Source: Punica granatum
Taxonomy: Eukaryota; Streptophyta; Magnoliopsida; Myrtales; Lythraceae
Direction of reading: 5' to 3'
DNA: 64,000 nt
Assembly (NCBI RefSeq): GCF_007655135.1
Contig: NC_045129.1
Span: 14,172,274-14,236,273 of the forward strand
Both the position numbers and the translations under genes were made by a program. The notes under the pieces were generated by a model, which saw only the letters and a list, made by a program, of their open reading frames with translations, was not told where the DNA came from and ran no database searches. Shown here piece by piece: positions 44,253 through 57,540 of this stretch (position 1 is its first letter; every line of letters begins with the position of its first letter).

Positions 44253-46660
44253 CTATTTATAGGAAAAATTCATTAAAAAAAATTACAAAAAACTAAAAGA
44301 AAATTTTAATTTTGCCAAATTTGGCTGTTGGCAACAGTAGCCCCATTTCTGGCCGATCTGCCAACGGCTTTATTTAAAAATAATAATTAAAAAGGAAAAC
44401 GCGGGTATCGTGTGGGAACGAACGGCTGCCACATGACAACCGCATATTGATTTATGTGCAGAGATTCGAGCACATCTGCACAGAAACGAGCGCGTGTGCA
44501 GGGACGTCGGCAGCTGCTTCTCCAGCCGCGCGCGTCTCTGGCCAGTCGAGAGATCCGGTGGAGTTGGTCTAATATTCCTTTGTCAGAGACTTTGCCTGCT
44601 CCACCTCCGTGTGAGAGAGCAAATTGGCGATTTAGGAGATTTTATTTGATTTCCTCTTTGTTTATTTATGTTTCTCTAAAGTAGGGTCGGAGCCCACACC
44701 AACAATCTCCACCCCTTTGAACCCACAAAGAGAGTTGGAGTTCATCTTGCCACTTCTTATTAATCACTGGATCGCAATCAATCATGTCTCAGTTGTGTAC
44801 TTGATGTCTCTATTCACCAAGCCCTCCCCCAGCTTCAAGCCAATCCTGAAAGACAATTTTCTTCAATCAAAGAACATTGACATTACATAGATATGGTCTC
44901 TCGATGGACCCACCAGTAATTGAAAAATCAAACTAATACCTTCGAGAACTCAACACTCGTCTCACTATCCGAGACCTTGTATATTAAGAATGATGCTACA
45001 GTGATTGTCACTTAAAAATAATCACCACGGTTATTTTATTTTTAACTGTCAGATTTCCTGACATAAGATTATGACCGTTCAAGTGTCATATATTTTTTAT
45101 CTTAAAAATTCGTCCCTAATATTTTGATTGTTTATAATTTCGGCCATGTATTTTGTCATCGATGTTTGATCCGATCGATGATCTTCTCCTGCTTCATGTT
45201 CTCGAAAATTCATCATCAATACTTGTGTTTGGTCTCCCACGCCATGGCCCAGCCTCCCTAGTTAATGCCCTTATTGCTCCTCTACCAGTCTCGTCTCTCT
45301 TTCCGTCGTTTTGCCCGAATTCAATCGCATTCCAGAGAGAAGCCTCCCCGGATTCCCCAACTTCAGCTTCGGCAGATCCATGTAGCTCATGGCCGCCCCG
45401 AAAAGGAAGGGTAGCATCTAGCGCATTTTACCGTTATGACCGTTTTATGGTTCTGCTGAGGTTTAATTTGATTAATGCTGATTGGTGTTCTCGTTATTGG
45501 ACGTTTGTCGAAATTTTCGAGTTAAGGTTCTGAATTGAGGAGAAAGCTTCCCCAATTTCGGTTGGATTGACCCTTAGATCAATGATTCATTCTGTCCTTT
45601 CATTTGATTATCCATTAATCTAATCCGACTGATTTCTACATATCTGGAGAGGATGAATTGAATTCGACGGATAATGGCATATCTCAATCGGAATGCAAAT
45701 GATAAAAAAAACAACTGTCATAAATTAGGAGGCATCCAACTGTTGGGATATGTATTAGTCCGAAATGCGATGTCCTAAATATTGAAGCAACCCCATTTTG
45801 GTGTTCAGATGCAAAGTCTCGAACCTGGATATTTGCACGAGACAATCCGAAATGTTGTCGATGGGAGCGCAACCTTCGACTCAGTAGACACATTGCCACA
45901 AGTTTGACCCCTTTGTTTGGTTCTTTTTTCTTTTAAGTAATTATGATTCGGATTTGGTTTGTTCACGGATGAGACCGAACATCCACGACAAGATACGTGG
46001 TCGAAATCATAGATAATCAAAACATCAGGGATGAATCTTCGAGATAAAAATATGGGACAATTGTATAATTATGATCTTATATCAGAAAATCTGACGGTCA
46101 AAAAATAAAGTAATCGTAGTAGTTTTTTTTTTTTTTGTTCCAAATGCCGTAAAATCTTCAGTATATTGATACATCATGATTAATATACCAACACCCGAAG
46201 AAATTATGCACCCAGTTTCTCAACGCCCTTTACCCTTGCTCTCTCTATAGCATAAACACACACAAATTTCTCTTTCACTCCCTCACACGCACTCTCTCAA
46301 TCTCACTCCTGTCTGATATTGCTCCTCTTGGTGTGCTTTGGCCGTGAGGTTGGGGCTTCAACTGATAGATGACGAAAAACATTAAAATAACAGCAACTTG
46401 GAAGCTAATCCCCATAATCGTCTTTTTCTTTTTTCTTTTTTCTTTTGGTGTGACTACTCAAAAATTCAATTGAATCCCAATTAATGGGATCGAATTGAAT
46501 CGGTTCATTAAAATAAAACTAGCACATAGTCATCCTTTGTCAGACTTTGCCAGCTCCACCGCAAGCGTCAGATAGAAATTGGCAACTTGGAAGATTTTAT
46601 TTGATTTCCTCTTTGTTTATTTGTTTTTCTCTAAAGTGGGGTCGGAGCCCACACCAACAA

Positions 46661-46863
46661 GAAGAAGGGAAAGTAAAAGAGATAATTGATCCGAAGATGG
46701 AATTTGATGAGACTGATGCAATAAGAATTGCACTGTGGTGTATACAGGAGGAGATGAATTTATGACCGTCCATGACTAAAGTGGTTCAGATGCTCGGAGG
46801 GCTCTGCAATGAATGTGCCCGAGCCCCCAATCTCCAATCATTCATAAAAAAGTGGAGGAAGTT
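46661..46863 (+). pseudogene. Kinase C-terminal fragment, third copy with the native end
   Basis: It contains KMEFDETD, then (after an internal deletion) IALWCIQEEMNL, a TGA, and PSMTKVVQMLGGLCNECARAPN, the usual end of an SD2-5-type kinase domain (RPSM..VVQML). It is therefore the original 3' end of the receptor kinase, displaced by the array. Confidence 0.78.
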
Positions 46864-47375
46864 TCAAACATTTCGACATTTACCTACTTAAATAAAATTT
46901 CGAATTCGAGTAATTGTGAATATGTAAAATTTATGTCGGGAGAACTTTAACCATAATAACATCAATTCAAAGACAATTGCACTGCTGATGAGATTTGTTC
47001 TCATACTCTTTAGCAAGAAAAAATTGTTATTTAATAAAACTCTTACTATATTTAAAAAAGTTTTTTTTTTCAAAAGTTCCATACTATCTAGCATGTATCT
47101 TATTATATTAAAAAGTTCTTATTGAATAATAAATTTTTTGCTATGTATCAAGTTTTTTATTATTTTATTATCAATAATCATCTAATAAACTACAATTGGC
47201 TGTGACCCGATCTACCTCCTTTTAAGTAGCCTCCATAGGAAAGTTTATATCTTAATGGATTATTGTATAGATTAAAAAATATTTTTAGCTAAGATATCTT
47301 CTTAAATATCCTTACCTTTAATTGTTATCATTATATTATATTATACATTTATTCCTTAAATATATTTTATAGAAT

Positions 47376-48360
47376 AAAATTTATTCCCCTCCCCTGAGAT
47401 TTTGCGCAATAATACTCCATTCCATTCTTAACCAAAATAAACAATTTACCCCATTGACTTTATTAACTTAATAAGATAAATTTCTTTTGACTATTGACCT
47501 TTATTTTCTTTTCACTTTCATCTTATTTTTATCCTTTTGAATTATTTTGATCTTCCACACCACATAGTTTATTCAATTTAGTCATACTGTTTGAATTTTC
47601 GATAAACTTAGTAATATGTAATATTTTTTTAAAAATAAATTATTTTTGAAAAAACAAGAAGAAGAAGAAAACAGCTTGTGAATAAACATTAGACCTCTTG
47701 ACGGTCTAAAGTAAGGATGTCCATTCATCATGAATATAAAGTAGGGGTATCCGACGACAAAACATCCAATCCTTGAGATCGCTATTCAGAATCACTATAT
47801 TTGACACTGAGAGATCATGCCCATACCGAATACTCGTGTCTTGCAGTAAATGCCACTAATACTCACATGAAGTTACGGACGACTATTTTCATGGTTTATA
47901 ACATTGTTCCAATACTGAGATTTTAGAGGTCCTAATTTAAGATGTCAATATTACAAGTAGAGCCTCACCAATGGCAAATACTCTACCGTAGATAATCGAA
48001 GACCTTAATGATCATCGGTGATCTCGAATAGAGTAGTTACAAGTATTATTTTTGTTTGTTTTTATGTATTTTCTTATTTTCAAACTTTTTTCATCTACAA
48101 AAAATTTGCATGTCAACAGATTTACTATTGATTTAAATAATATGACCCGAATTTGGACTAACTGTATCATCTTAAAACAATATTGAAAAATAATATGAAT
48201 TGGGACAAAATTGAAAAATAAGCTAAAAATTAAGAACCAAAAGATTTTCTTCAATTAGGTCAACATGGACAATGGTGTGGGTAGAATGTCTATTTTGATC
48301 AAGACTGGGTTGGAGTATCATTAGGCATAAATTCAAAAAAGTGGAGCGTATTTACCTTAT
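47376..48360. repeat. Possible non-autonomous DNA transposon with ~85-bp imperfect inverted ends
   Basis: The left end (TTTTGCGCAATAATACTCCATTCCATTCTTAACCAAAATAAAC) resembles the reverse complement of the right end (TTTATGCCTAATGATACTCCAACCCAGTCTTGATCAAAATAGAC). About 980 bp, non-coding. Target duplication not resolved. Confidence 0.4.
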
Positions 48361-48810
48361 TTTATATAGAGATTATCACCCCGTATATCTTATAGTTTCA
48401 CCGGATTTTCAAATCCATCATATGCTTTAAAAATTACCCAAAATATCCTATGGTTTATATTGGGTTCCAAATATCTCACGCCATCAATTTATCCGTTAAT
48501 AAAACATAAGTATGCTCCAAACTTATCCCACAATTTTAATTTTTTTCTTTAATATAACTCGTGATTTTAACTTTTTTCTCAAATCTATCCAATAATTTTA
48601 TGTTTTTCTCAAATTTATCCCGGATAAAGAGTAATAATGGCAAGAATGAGTCCATTTACGTTCCACGTCAACAACACCGTTAAATGTTAACGGAAGATAT
48701 AATGGCGGGATATATTTGGAACCAAATGTAAACTATGAGATACTTTTGGTAATTTTTAAACTATATATATTTGAGAATTCAGTGAAATCATATAATATAT
48801 TGGGTAATAA
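48350..48810. repeat. MITE-like repeat, copy 1
   Basis: The ends are imperfect inverted repeats (ATTATCACCCCGTATATCTTATAGTTTCAC against the complement of GTGAAATCATATAATATATTGGGTAATAAC). The middle has several AATCTATCCCA-like motifs and CCCGGATAAA, GTTAAATGTTAACGGAAGATA and ATGGCGGGATA. A related copy lies at 53570-53985. Confidence 0.6.
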
Positions 48811-49260
48811 CTCCTTTTATATATAATATTTCTGCGTGTACATGCACATGTACATGGTGCCTATTTACCTATTGATATATGTTGTATTATGTCTATATAA
48901 TATATGTATTATGCATTTACTTTTTTTATCCTTAAATATATTTCATATATACAACTACGTGTACATGTGCATGGTGTCCGTTCACCTATTATTTTTATTA
49001 TATATATCCCCGGTCTACATAGTAAACGATATTTGCTTTTAAAAAAATAGAGTACATCGTATATCTTATCGATACATATAAATCATATTTGATTTTTAAA
49101 AACAAATCATATTATATATTTTTTCTAGATACTATATAATACATTATAAATAGGAAGCAACACCCATATAATTCAGTGGCATATTCAGCTCTCAAATAAT
49201 CTAAGCTTACCACTAGATGAGAGTTTTCAAAAAGTACATCTACCACTAAATGCAATATGA

Positions 49261-49268
49261 GTTATTTA

Positions 49269-49301
<33 letters not shown>

Positions 49302-49302
49302 G
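49261..49302. repeat. (ATT)n microsatellite
   Basis: About 13 ATT units in a row. Confidence 0.9.
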
Positions 49303-50099
49303 GTACACAAAAAATGTCCTATTTAGACGTGAAGGTGAGTTGCATATATATATATATATATATTTATATAGTTATTTTCATTTACTTTTGATTCTCAATC
49401 TCAATATGAAAACTGAGACTTACCAATCTCAACTTTTTTTTTTTCCATTTCTTTTGCATTGATTCGTGAGTTTTTGTGGAAATTATTAGTCTTTATCATA
49501 TCTTTGTTTTCGCTTGCTATTGTTTGTCATTTTGATAACTAATAAATCTTCAAGAAGGGGTTGCCCATATTATTTTTTTGACCGCTGGTTAATAGTTCCT
49601 TAGTCTTATGTTACTTTTTCACTTTCGTCTTGCCATGCTCGAAACTTTTAAATTTTTGTTCACAATAATTTCTTTTCATATTGGTGGATCTCTTATGTGC
49701 AACGTACGAGCTCCATAACTTGCATATATACATATATGAAAGCACGGACATGGTGGGCTCGGCCAAATGGCCGCAGAACACTTTGATGCTTAATGAAATT
49801 TTCTTATTTTTAGTTAAAAATATTAGATATAATTGTGCGACCGTTATTATTTTTCGATATTTTAAGGTTTTGTTTAAAAATAATTTTAAAATTTAAATAT
49901 AAAAATAAATATATAGATTTGTGCAATCAGTATAATTTTCTAGATTTTTTAAGGTTTTTTAATGAAATAATTTTAAAATTTAAATTTTTAAAAATAATAA
50001 ATATAATTTGTACAGTTTTAATTAATTTTTTATGAAAACGAATTTAATTTTTTAAGAAATAAATATGAAGTAATATAATTATTTTTAATATTTCATATT

Positions 50100-50525
50100 T
50101 GTATTTCCATAGAAATTATCTATATATATATATCAATAACATGAGATCATATTTACTTTTTTTTAAAAATAAATATTATAGTACCAAAATGGGTTGATTC
50201 AAATGGTATGATGCTTCTTCCCCTTAAGTAAGGTCTCGGGTTCAAGTCTTGTGAATGGAGAAAATCCATACTGTGAGAGTTTTACTCTTTGAAGTAATAG
50301 AATTCATATTTGTATTTGAATAGATCTATTATCTATATAAATTAATCACATGAGATCATATTTACTTAACAAAAATATTATGGTACCAATTGAGGTTGAT
50401 TCAAGTGTTTCGGTGCTTTTTCCCCTTAAATAAGGTCTCAGGTTCGAGTCTTGTGAATGGAAAAAATCCGTACTGAAAGAGCTTTACTCTTTAATGGGCC
50501 GACTCGACTCAACTGGATTAGTCGA
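50100..50525 (+). repeat. Two tandem SINE-like units (~210 bp each)
   Basis: Each unit has a tRNA-like B-box (GGTTCAAGTCT near 50242, GGTTCGAGTCT near 50451) and the shared tail GAGAGTTTTACTCTTT or GAGCTTTACTCTTTAATG. The family also has a minus-strand copy at 62132-62326. The duplication includes flanking sequence (ATGAGATCATATTTACTT), so the second unit arose by tandem duplication, not by a second insertion. Confidence 0.6.
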
Positions 50526-51839
50526 GGTCTTTTGGATTTCCAAAACACAAATTAGAGTATAGATATCAATCATATTTGATTTAGGAAAATAAATATGAAC
50601 ATATTTTTTATTTATATTCCATATGATACGTTATAAAATGGATCTATCACACTTAAATTTGATTGATTCGGCTATAAAAAATACTGTTATCACTAGATGC
50701 AAGCTCTTAAAAAGTACCTTACCATTAGACTTAAATGTATGTTGTTTTTGCTTCTTCTTCTTTTTTGGTTTAATTTCTGATTTTTGATCTCAAATATGAA
50801 AATATAGCTGCACCTATCTCCATTTTTCATTTTTTTAGCACTGATTCACAAGTTCTCTGTATAATTTATTAGTCATATTCATCTCTTTGTATCATGCTTG
50901 CTATTGGATGCATGTAAGTTATTGGTCACCGATGGTTAAGATGAGTTATTAAATTCTTTTCTAACTGTTAAATAATAGTTCCTCAATCTTATATTACTTT
51001 TTCACTTTCATCTTATATTGCTTAGAATTTTTCTTCTTCGCGTTTTATTCCATGCGAAGTATGGACTCATAAGCTAGGTATCTATAAGACAAAAGTAAAA
51101 GAGAAAACATGCCAAATCCCATTTAACCACCAGTCTCATTACATGACAAATGCTTTGGCAAAGCTAGTCTTCCCTGCATCTAATCTAATCTTAATCTTCC
51201 AGAAAGCGACTTTAAGCATCAGTGAGAAGTCATTTATTCAGAGTCATCATTAACAGGCGAACGAAATCAAAACATCTCACAGATAATTACTGAGAGCGAC
51301 AGCCGGTTTGAAAATTGTGGAAGCCCACAAGAAATAATTTGAAAATATCTCCGGAGAAGGGTGATATCATTCGTCCAGGATGAACCGACCTCCGGGAGTA
51401 ATTATCATGCAACAATCCATCCATGTCATCCTGATATAATGGTCACTGGCATCGAAATGCTGCACTCCAGTGTAGATCTAGAAAATACTCCGTCCGTATA
51501 TAATCGAGGGGTCAATTACACGCATGAATAGGTCGCTTTCAGATGCGAGATGGTTAAATAGAATCATTTTTGTTTTGTTTTGGTTGTGCTCATATCACTA
51601 GTTTGAACAATATTTGCCAAGTTGAAGCTGTACAGGATGAAAGTATGGCTTCCCTTCCATTATTCCGAGGTAGATAGATATAGATATACATTAGGGCAAA
51701 GTTCCTGTCAGAAGCCAAAACTACAAAGACAGGGAAGTTCCTATCCTCTGTTTTTTACCCCTACGGTGTTACTATTAGCTCGGCTAGCATATAAAACTTA
51801 GTTCCACGTATTCGGTACGGGCCGTAACGGGTATTATAT

Positions 51840-53258
51840 TTAAGAAGCAGCTGTGATCGGGTGGTGGGGAGATCCTTGGACAAAATTTGGCGGAGCATGA
51901 GGGCTCCGGTGGTCATGCCGATAATCCCTTGAATTCTGCTCTTCCTCTTCCTCTTCATCTTCATCGACATCCCAGAGGAATTTGGCATATGATCCAAGCA
52001 CGTAGCTGCACACCAACAACACTTAATAGTGTTAAACATGGCTTTAAACATATGTTCCCCTTACAGGAACATAACCGATCAATCAGCTCGCTTTCAACTG
52101 AGAACTTCACTCGACTCCGAATCTAAATTATGTAGTATTCTCAACCAATGAAGCAGAGCTTACCGGTTGTTCAAGCAAAGAAGATGATAAAAAACAAACT
52201 AACGTATATAGTTTAACCCGTTTATGGACGAACATAAATTCAGAGGGAACATTCATTGCTAAAGAAATAATCAATTCCGCACTCTGGTTATGGTAGGAAC
52301 AGCCAAGACGATAGGCAGGTGGGTTTGAGGCCAATCTTTACCAATCATCAGGAGCAGTTTTAACCGCTCGATCATAGTAACTTTCGGCTCTGTGAGGGTC
52401 CTTCTGCGTCTGCCATATAAGATCAGCATAGAGAGAGAGCACATTAGCATCGTTCGGGTTGGCAAGAATCGCCCTGCCACAGTACTCCTCGGCTTTGTCA
52501 AGATCTCCCCTAACCTATTCGAACAAAACCAAATTCCAATCCTCGAGTCAGCCTATTATTTTCAGTGGCAAAAACAATAGTTCTTCGTTAGTCGAACGAT
52601 GATGACATGCACAACGGTTTACCTCTTTCAAGAACTTGGCATAGTTCCCGAGCAAAAGCGCGTTGTTGGGGTCAGCTTCGATCATCTTCCGGTAATACGC
52701 GTCGGTGCTATCACTCCCTGGGCCCCTGTCACTCCCCGAAAACCCAAACCCTCCATCGCCACCACCGCCATCACCTCCACTGCCCGACCCTCGCCCGCCG
52801 CCGCCACAAATCCCACCAACCCCACCATTCCCATGGGAACCTCCAACCACCAGAGTCTGCGGCCTGCCATCCTCCCTTGCCCGGTCGCAGCCCTCTTCAT
52901 CATCCACCCCACCAAGTCCGGAACTCGAGAGCAGTCTCTTTATCGGATCATCAAGCTTCAGCTCAGCCGGTTCCTCGGCATCCTTACCCAATGATCCGGC
53001 GGGTTTTCCGGGACTCTGAGGAAGTTGGTGGGGGTTCTTCTTTATCGACTTGTTCGAGCTTTTACTGGAAGATGGCGACTCCTCAGAGGGAGTAGGAGAG
53101 TGGAAGGGCGATGGCGACAGTGATGGCGACGAGGTCAGGGAGACCGATCGGGTCCGCGTGAGGTTCGGGAGGTGAAGGTCGTGCTCGGGCGAGGAGTCCT
53201 TGGCGTATGGGGGAGGCCATGACTTCATTATGGGGGTGGAAGAGCTCCTGAGAAGCAT
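51840..53258 (-). CDS. Tetratricopeptide-repeat-like protein, three exons
   Basis: Exons on the minus strand are 53258-52623, 52514-52342 and 52005-51840, joined in phase to a 324-residue protein. Introns start GTAAAC and GTAAAG and end AATAG and TGCAG. Residues 1-165 are disordered: serine/proline-rich ([17 protein letters not shown] at the start), then a long glycine run. Residues about 190-300 form TPR-like helices: [22 protein letters not shown], the [18 protein letters not shown] unit, [17 protein letters not shown] and [20 protein letters not shown]. This is the pattern of an uncharacterised plant TPR-like superfamily with a SSSTP-type N-terminus. TPRs bind protein partners, but I know no partner. 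All splice sites and the stop are intact, so it looks functional. Confidence 0.85.
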
Positions 53259-53569
53259 GATTTCTTCTCTCTCTTTTTTTTTTTTTTTTGTTTCGATCAG
53301 AGAAAGTGAATGTTTAAGGCGGCTCTTGGTTCACTTCATGTTCCAGTGAGTGAGGAAGTGGCTTCCAACACTGAGACAGAGCGGAACCCTCTGGAGTGAG
53401 CTATTTATAGGACGCCTTTGCGTGATCGGGCCGGAAACATCTTTCGCCAGAATCCGGTCCAAATCTAATCAATTGCGTTCTATTAAAGAGTAAGTAGCAC
53501 GTCACTTGATAATTAAGATATTTTTATTTTATTGTATTAAATTTATACATATCTTTTTTTATAATAATA

Positions 53570-53985
53570 AGAAGCATAAATTGTGCTATATATTTTATGA
53601 TTTTACTTTTTATTTAAATATGTCATATACTTTTAAAAAGATCAAAAATATCTCATGATTTATATTTTTTTAAAATTTATCCGACCGTTATATTTTTCAT
53701 TAATGAAACGTAAGTAAGCTCCAAGTCTATCTCATGATTTTATTTTTTTCTCAAATATATCATATACTTTTTAATATTTTTCTCAAATCTATCCCATAAT
53801 TTTAATTTTTTCTCAAATCAATCCCGGATAAAAGAACCATAGTGGCAAGACCGTTAAATGTTGATTGAAGATAAAATGGCGGGATAGATTTGGAAAAAAA
53901 TGTAAATCACATGATATTTTTGACACTTTTAAAAGTATAGGATAGATTTAAACAAAATGTAAAATCATGAGATATATGAAGTAAA
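53570..53985. repeat. MITE-like repeat, copy 2
   Basis: It is related to 48350-48810 through ATCTATCCCATAATTTTAATTTTTT, AATCCCGGATAAA, GTTAAATGTTGATTGAAGATAAAATGGCGGGATAGATTTGG and similar stretches, in the same orientation. The ends are more diverged. Confidence 0.6.
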
Positions 53986-55844
53986 AATTCCTAATAATAA
54001 TAATAATAATAATAATAAAACTAGTGAGTCCAAATTTTCCATGATATAATGAGCAATAGCGTCCAAAACCCGACTCAATCCTAATGTCTAAATTCGGAGT
54101 GCAAGTGCTTTTATGGTAAGATCACTATTAACTAAGATGATATCTAATCTTAGTGAACTTGATCTAATAAGTCAGTTGCAGGTTCATCCTCGAGCGGATG
54201 CTGCGGATCCATTTAAACTTATGGCTCACCATAGATTTTCTGGCAATTGCAATTGCAGTTAGGCAATAATTTCATCCTGCATGATATTGCAGGTGCTCCC
54301 ATGATTCTCTCACTATCACGAACTTATTATATTCACTGTCAAGGCTTGCTCGGCCTTAAGTTAATAAAATATACATGTAACTTATTACAACCCTCAATTC
54401 AAACAAATATGTATACTCGTTCGTGATTTGAGGAATCTGAAGAGTGTCATTACTTCCAAGGAATTCGGAGAGCATACTCGTTCACGAAAGTTCCAATAAA
54501 ACTCACATCGAGACCTAAACTGCCAAAAAAAAAAACTTATAACATGTCATAAATCCATAGACGTTTTATTAAAAGGATTATCGTGTTATAGTCGAGCCAT
54601 TGTACGGACGGACGATCCGACGATTGTGAAGCAAGAAGAGGGATGACCCAAGAAGGCCTCGAAGTGTTTAGTAGCACTACTAGGCCCGAGGATATAAGTC
54701 CACCGAAGCCGGGGCCCGTACAAAACGAGTGATAATAACATAGGAGTTTGGGTTTGAGCCTCTAAGCAGAGAAAACGTAGACAGCAGATGTCCCCTGAAA
54801 TGTGGGGCCCAAATACCCCCTATCAATCGAGAAAATATTCATTTAATAGGAGTAAATAAGTAACAATCAGTATGCTTATAAACGAAAATTTGTCCATTCA
54901 TTGGGACCAATCCCATTCCCATTTTGGAGAATTGGGACGGACGGTCCTGAGTTGAGCTTCTCCAGTGTTCTTCTGCCTCAACGAACCAGAATTTGACACC
55001 CTATTGATTTGATTCACTACTGACAGGGAAGATAACGACTCCTCTTCGACCATTATCGTTCTCCTGACTTGACAAAACTGTCACTACCACAGCCACCATG
55101 CCGAATGCAATACAATGTGACAGTAGAAGACGAGGATGCCCTTGTTTTCTCTGCACCAGTTACAATCCTCCCTTGCATTCGATTGAGAAGTCCCGAAAAA
55201 GTTCGCCCGAGATTCCGGTACATTTGATATCCTCATGTGGGTTCAACATTCATAGGTAATCTGGTTCCAATTTGGACCAGATAAAGAAAACCAATTCATG
55301 TTCATTCCAGGTGTGTTAAGAAAGCTGTACCACCAGGAAAACAGTTGGTCTAAGCTTGGGGTCGATCAGCGGACCGTGCCGAACCCTTCTCTGAATAAAC
55401 AATACCAAGACTGTGTAAAACCAATAGGCAGCTTATTCACGATTCGTGTTATAACACCAGTAGTTACTCTGCGTTAACCGGCTCACGATAATATATATCC
55501 GGAGCATGTGGTGCCGTTTGTTTTTGCAAAGAGCATCTCACTCCATTTTCATCGAAAAGCCAAGACACCCGAGCTGATTCAACATCAGAAAGATGCAAGA
55601 ACCCAACTAATGTCAATGTTTACATGAGAGAGACACGATGAGCAAAAGAATCGACTTAACCTTCCTATCGCTCTCTATTGTATTGTCATCTTGTCTGAGT
55701 TCATGACATTGTGCTTTCAGGGTCTTGGTCGACCCAAAGGGCATGGAGTCGCTTCGTCATGAAGACGGCAAATCCGCATCAAAGTATGTATCCTCTCTCT
55801 TTCCTTTTTGTTTTTTTTTTTTCAATTGGCATTAACTATTTTAA

Positions 55845-56142
55845 TCTTACCACCAGCACGGTGTTCTAGTGGTTAAACTCCAAGCGTTTCACTTGAACAC
55901 TACGAGTTCGAATCTCACTGAGGACGTAGAGCTCGTCACTATGTGGTTGTATTATGCAATGACGGTAGCCAGTTCATAATGCTTGATCCAATAGGCCTTG
56001 TGTTGGTGAGGCTGAGGTAACTAAGTTGGGCTAAAGTTTCAGCGAGTTATGGCGAAAAGAACATTCTGTGACGGTTAAATTCCCTTTATTGGAACAGTCA
56101 CAACGGGTCAATATCCCAACGTAACCTTTTATTAAAAAAAAA
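55845..56142 (+). mobile_element. tRNA-derived SINE with target-site duplication
   Basis: The head is tRNA-like, with an A-box-like TAGTGGTTAAAC (55870) and a B-box GAGTTCGAATCTC (55905), followed by a non-tRNA body and an A-tail at 56134-56142. It is flanked by AACTATTTTAA at 55834-55844 and 56143-56153, an 11-bp duplication that may extend further with a mismatch. It belongs to a family different from the 50100 and 62132 copies. Confidence 0.8.
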
Positions 56143-56629
56143 AACTATTTTAAACTTTACCAGTCATCCTTGGTCCATTTGACAGACAGCCTAATACTTC
56201 CATCTTATCTTGTTAACTTCATTGTCTAGTGCATCGACTCTAACCCGTGAAATAGAAATAGTATTCCGCCCTACCCAATCACTAAGCACTCCGCCGCAAC
56301 TCTCCCGGCCGCCCCGGGTACTCTGAGAAAGAGACAAATCTCAATGATTGAATAATATATCAGTCGAAACTGGTGTTCAGACAATAATTGCATATTGAAA
56401 GGGCTGCTTCACGTGGAGAATTTCCCGTTCGGCTCCCAGGGGAATAATAAAGATGATGCAAAATCATAGCTTTCCATCTATGCTTGTTGTACTTTAGGCA
56501 TATATCAATACACATTTTATGTACTTTCCTTGATAGTCATGTATGGTGCCTATATAATTGAATATATACATCTCACTTTATTAGTTAGGATTCAACTTTT
56601 TTGTGCCGAATTCTTCAAGAAGCTAACGA

Positions 56630-57540
56630 CAGCACATCGAGAGGACCCCTTCCTTGAATTGAGGAAACTCATCTTCACCTATTCGAGTCATCTGCCATGA
56701 AATTTTAGCAAAATATGTCGCTCGACTTTTTCCCACAATTCTCAATCAAAAGGAATACATGGAGTGAGATATCAAACAGGCAATGGAAAAGGCAAAATAT
56801 AACCCAGAGGGCAATTCACCTGAGAATATCATTCAAATAGTGGAACTCATTAAAAAAAAAGAACAATAATCCAAATAGTGGATCCCGAAGAAAATCTCAT
56901 GTCTGATAGACAAATGCCAAACCGTCATTGATCGAACATCATGGTTTTAAGTTTCCGAACATCAATGAACTACGACGGAATGAAAGTTTTGTCATCTAAC
57001 TCTACTCCATCTTATCTCCTATTACGTACAGAAGCAACACGAGCAAATATCATCGTCTTCCAAATCCCCCCGAGCCCTTGTTCGGTCTATTCCTCCCATC
57101 CCACGCAGAAGCCCAGAAAAACGAAGACATCCAATAAAGAACAGCAAAGAAAATCTGCACTGTTGGCTGTAGTTTAGAGAGACATGGCCCAAGACCCGTA
57201 TTCCAAGAATTTGAGGAAGAAATCCAGTAAAAATATTAAGACATATCACAAGTTAAACTAGTGCATATCATCATATCACGAGCGCAGCAAATTGTATTTA
57301 AAAAAAAAAAAAATTTGACGCCCGCGTGATTATGTGTGAAAACAATGCACAGAACTAACTTGAAACGCATGCCTCGTTGATTTGATGATCTGAGATAGGC
57401 CGGGAGAGAAGAACTGTAAATTAAAGTATTTCTCGAAAATTTTAAGATAGGCTGTCAAGATGACCTTCCTCTAATGAAAGACTACTGCCTTAGGAAATAG
57501 ACATTACTGTTAATCACCAGCTCAGTGGTCTGCTCCACTC
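56630..57540. repeat. Duplicated ~0.9-kb segment, upstream copy
   Basis: It aligns in the same orientation with 62640-63540 (shared blocks include AAACTCATCTTCA, GCAATGGAAAAG, TTCGGTCTATTCCTCCCATCCCACGC and ACTGCCTTAGGA). No gene is seen in either copy. The two flank the decarboxylase gene. Confidence 0.75.

Larger units (their letters stand above)
41437..46870 (+). repeat. ~2.6-kb tandem array splitting the receptor kinase
   Basis: Three copies of the kinase stretch EEGKV..IID.KMEFDETD...RWCIQEEMN begin near 41437, 44118 and 46661, so units of about 2.68 and 2.54 kb plus a partial third copy follow one another. The unit interiors also align (for example GCCATGGCCCAGCCTC at 42715 and 45242, and GTGAGGTTGGGGCTTCAA at 43809 and 46345). 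Each unit holds two copies of a ~125-bp element ending GTCGGAGCCCACACCAACA (ends near 42020, 44115, 44703 and 46660). The last copy continues into the real kinase C-terminus. Confidence 0.8.
46871..51839. other. AT-rich intergenic region, no gene
   Basis: Base composition is strongly AT. It holds MITE-like elements (47376-48360 and 48350-48810), an (ATT)n run at 49261-49302, a TA run at 49347-49368 and two tandem SINE-type copies (50100-50525). There is also a degenerate direct repeat of about 450 bases (49130-49660 and 50600-51030) sharing blocks such as CAATCTCA..TATGAAAA and TAATAGTTCCT.A.TCTTAT. Open frames here are short and low in complexity. Confidence 0.6.

Noticed and set aside
45153..45533. 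126-codon frame inside the tandem array
   Set aside because: The homologous sequence in the first unit (about 42640-42990) is not open in the same frame, so there is no sign of protein constraint.
52599..53095. Proline- and histidine-rich plus-strand frames
   Set aside because: They are antisense to exon 1 of the TPR-like gene, whose glycine-rich stretch reads as proline on the other strand.
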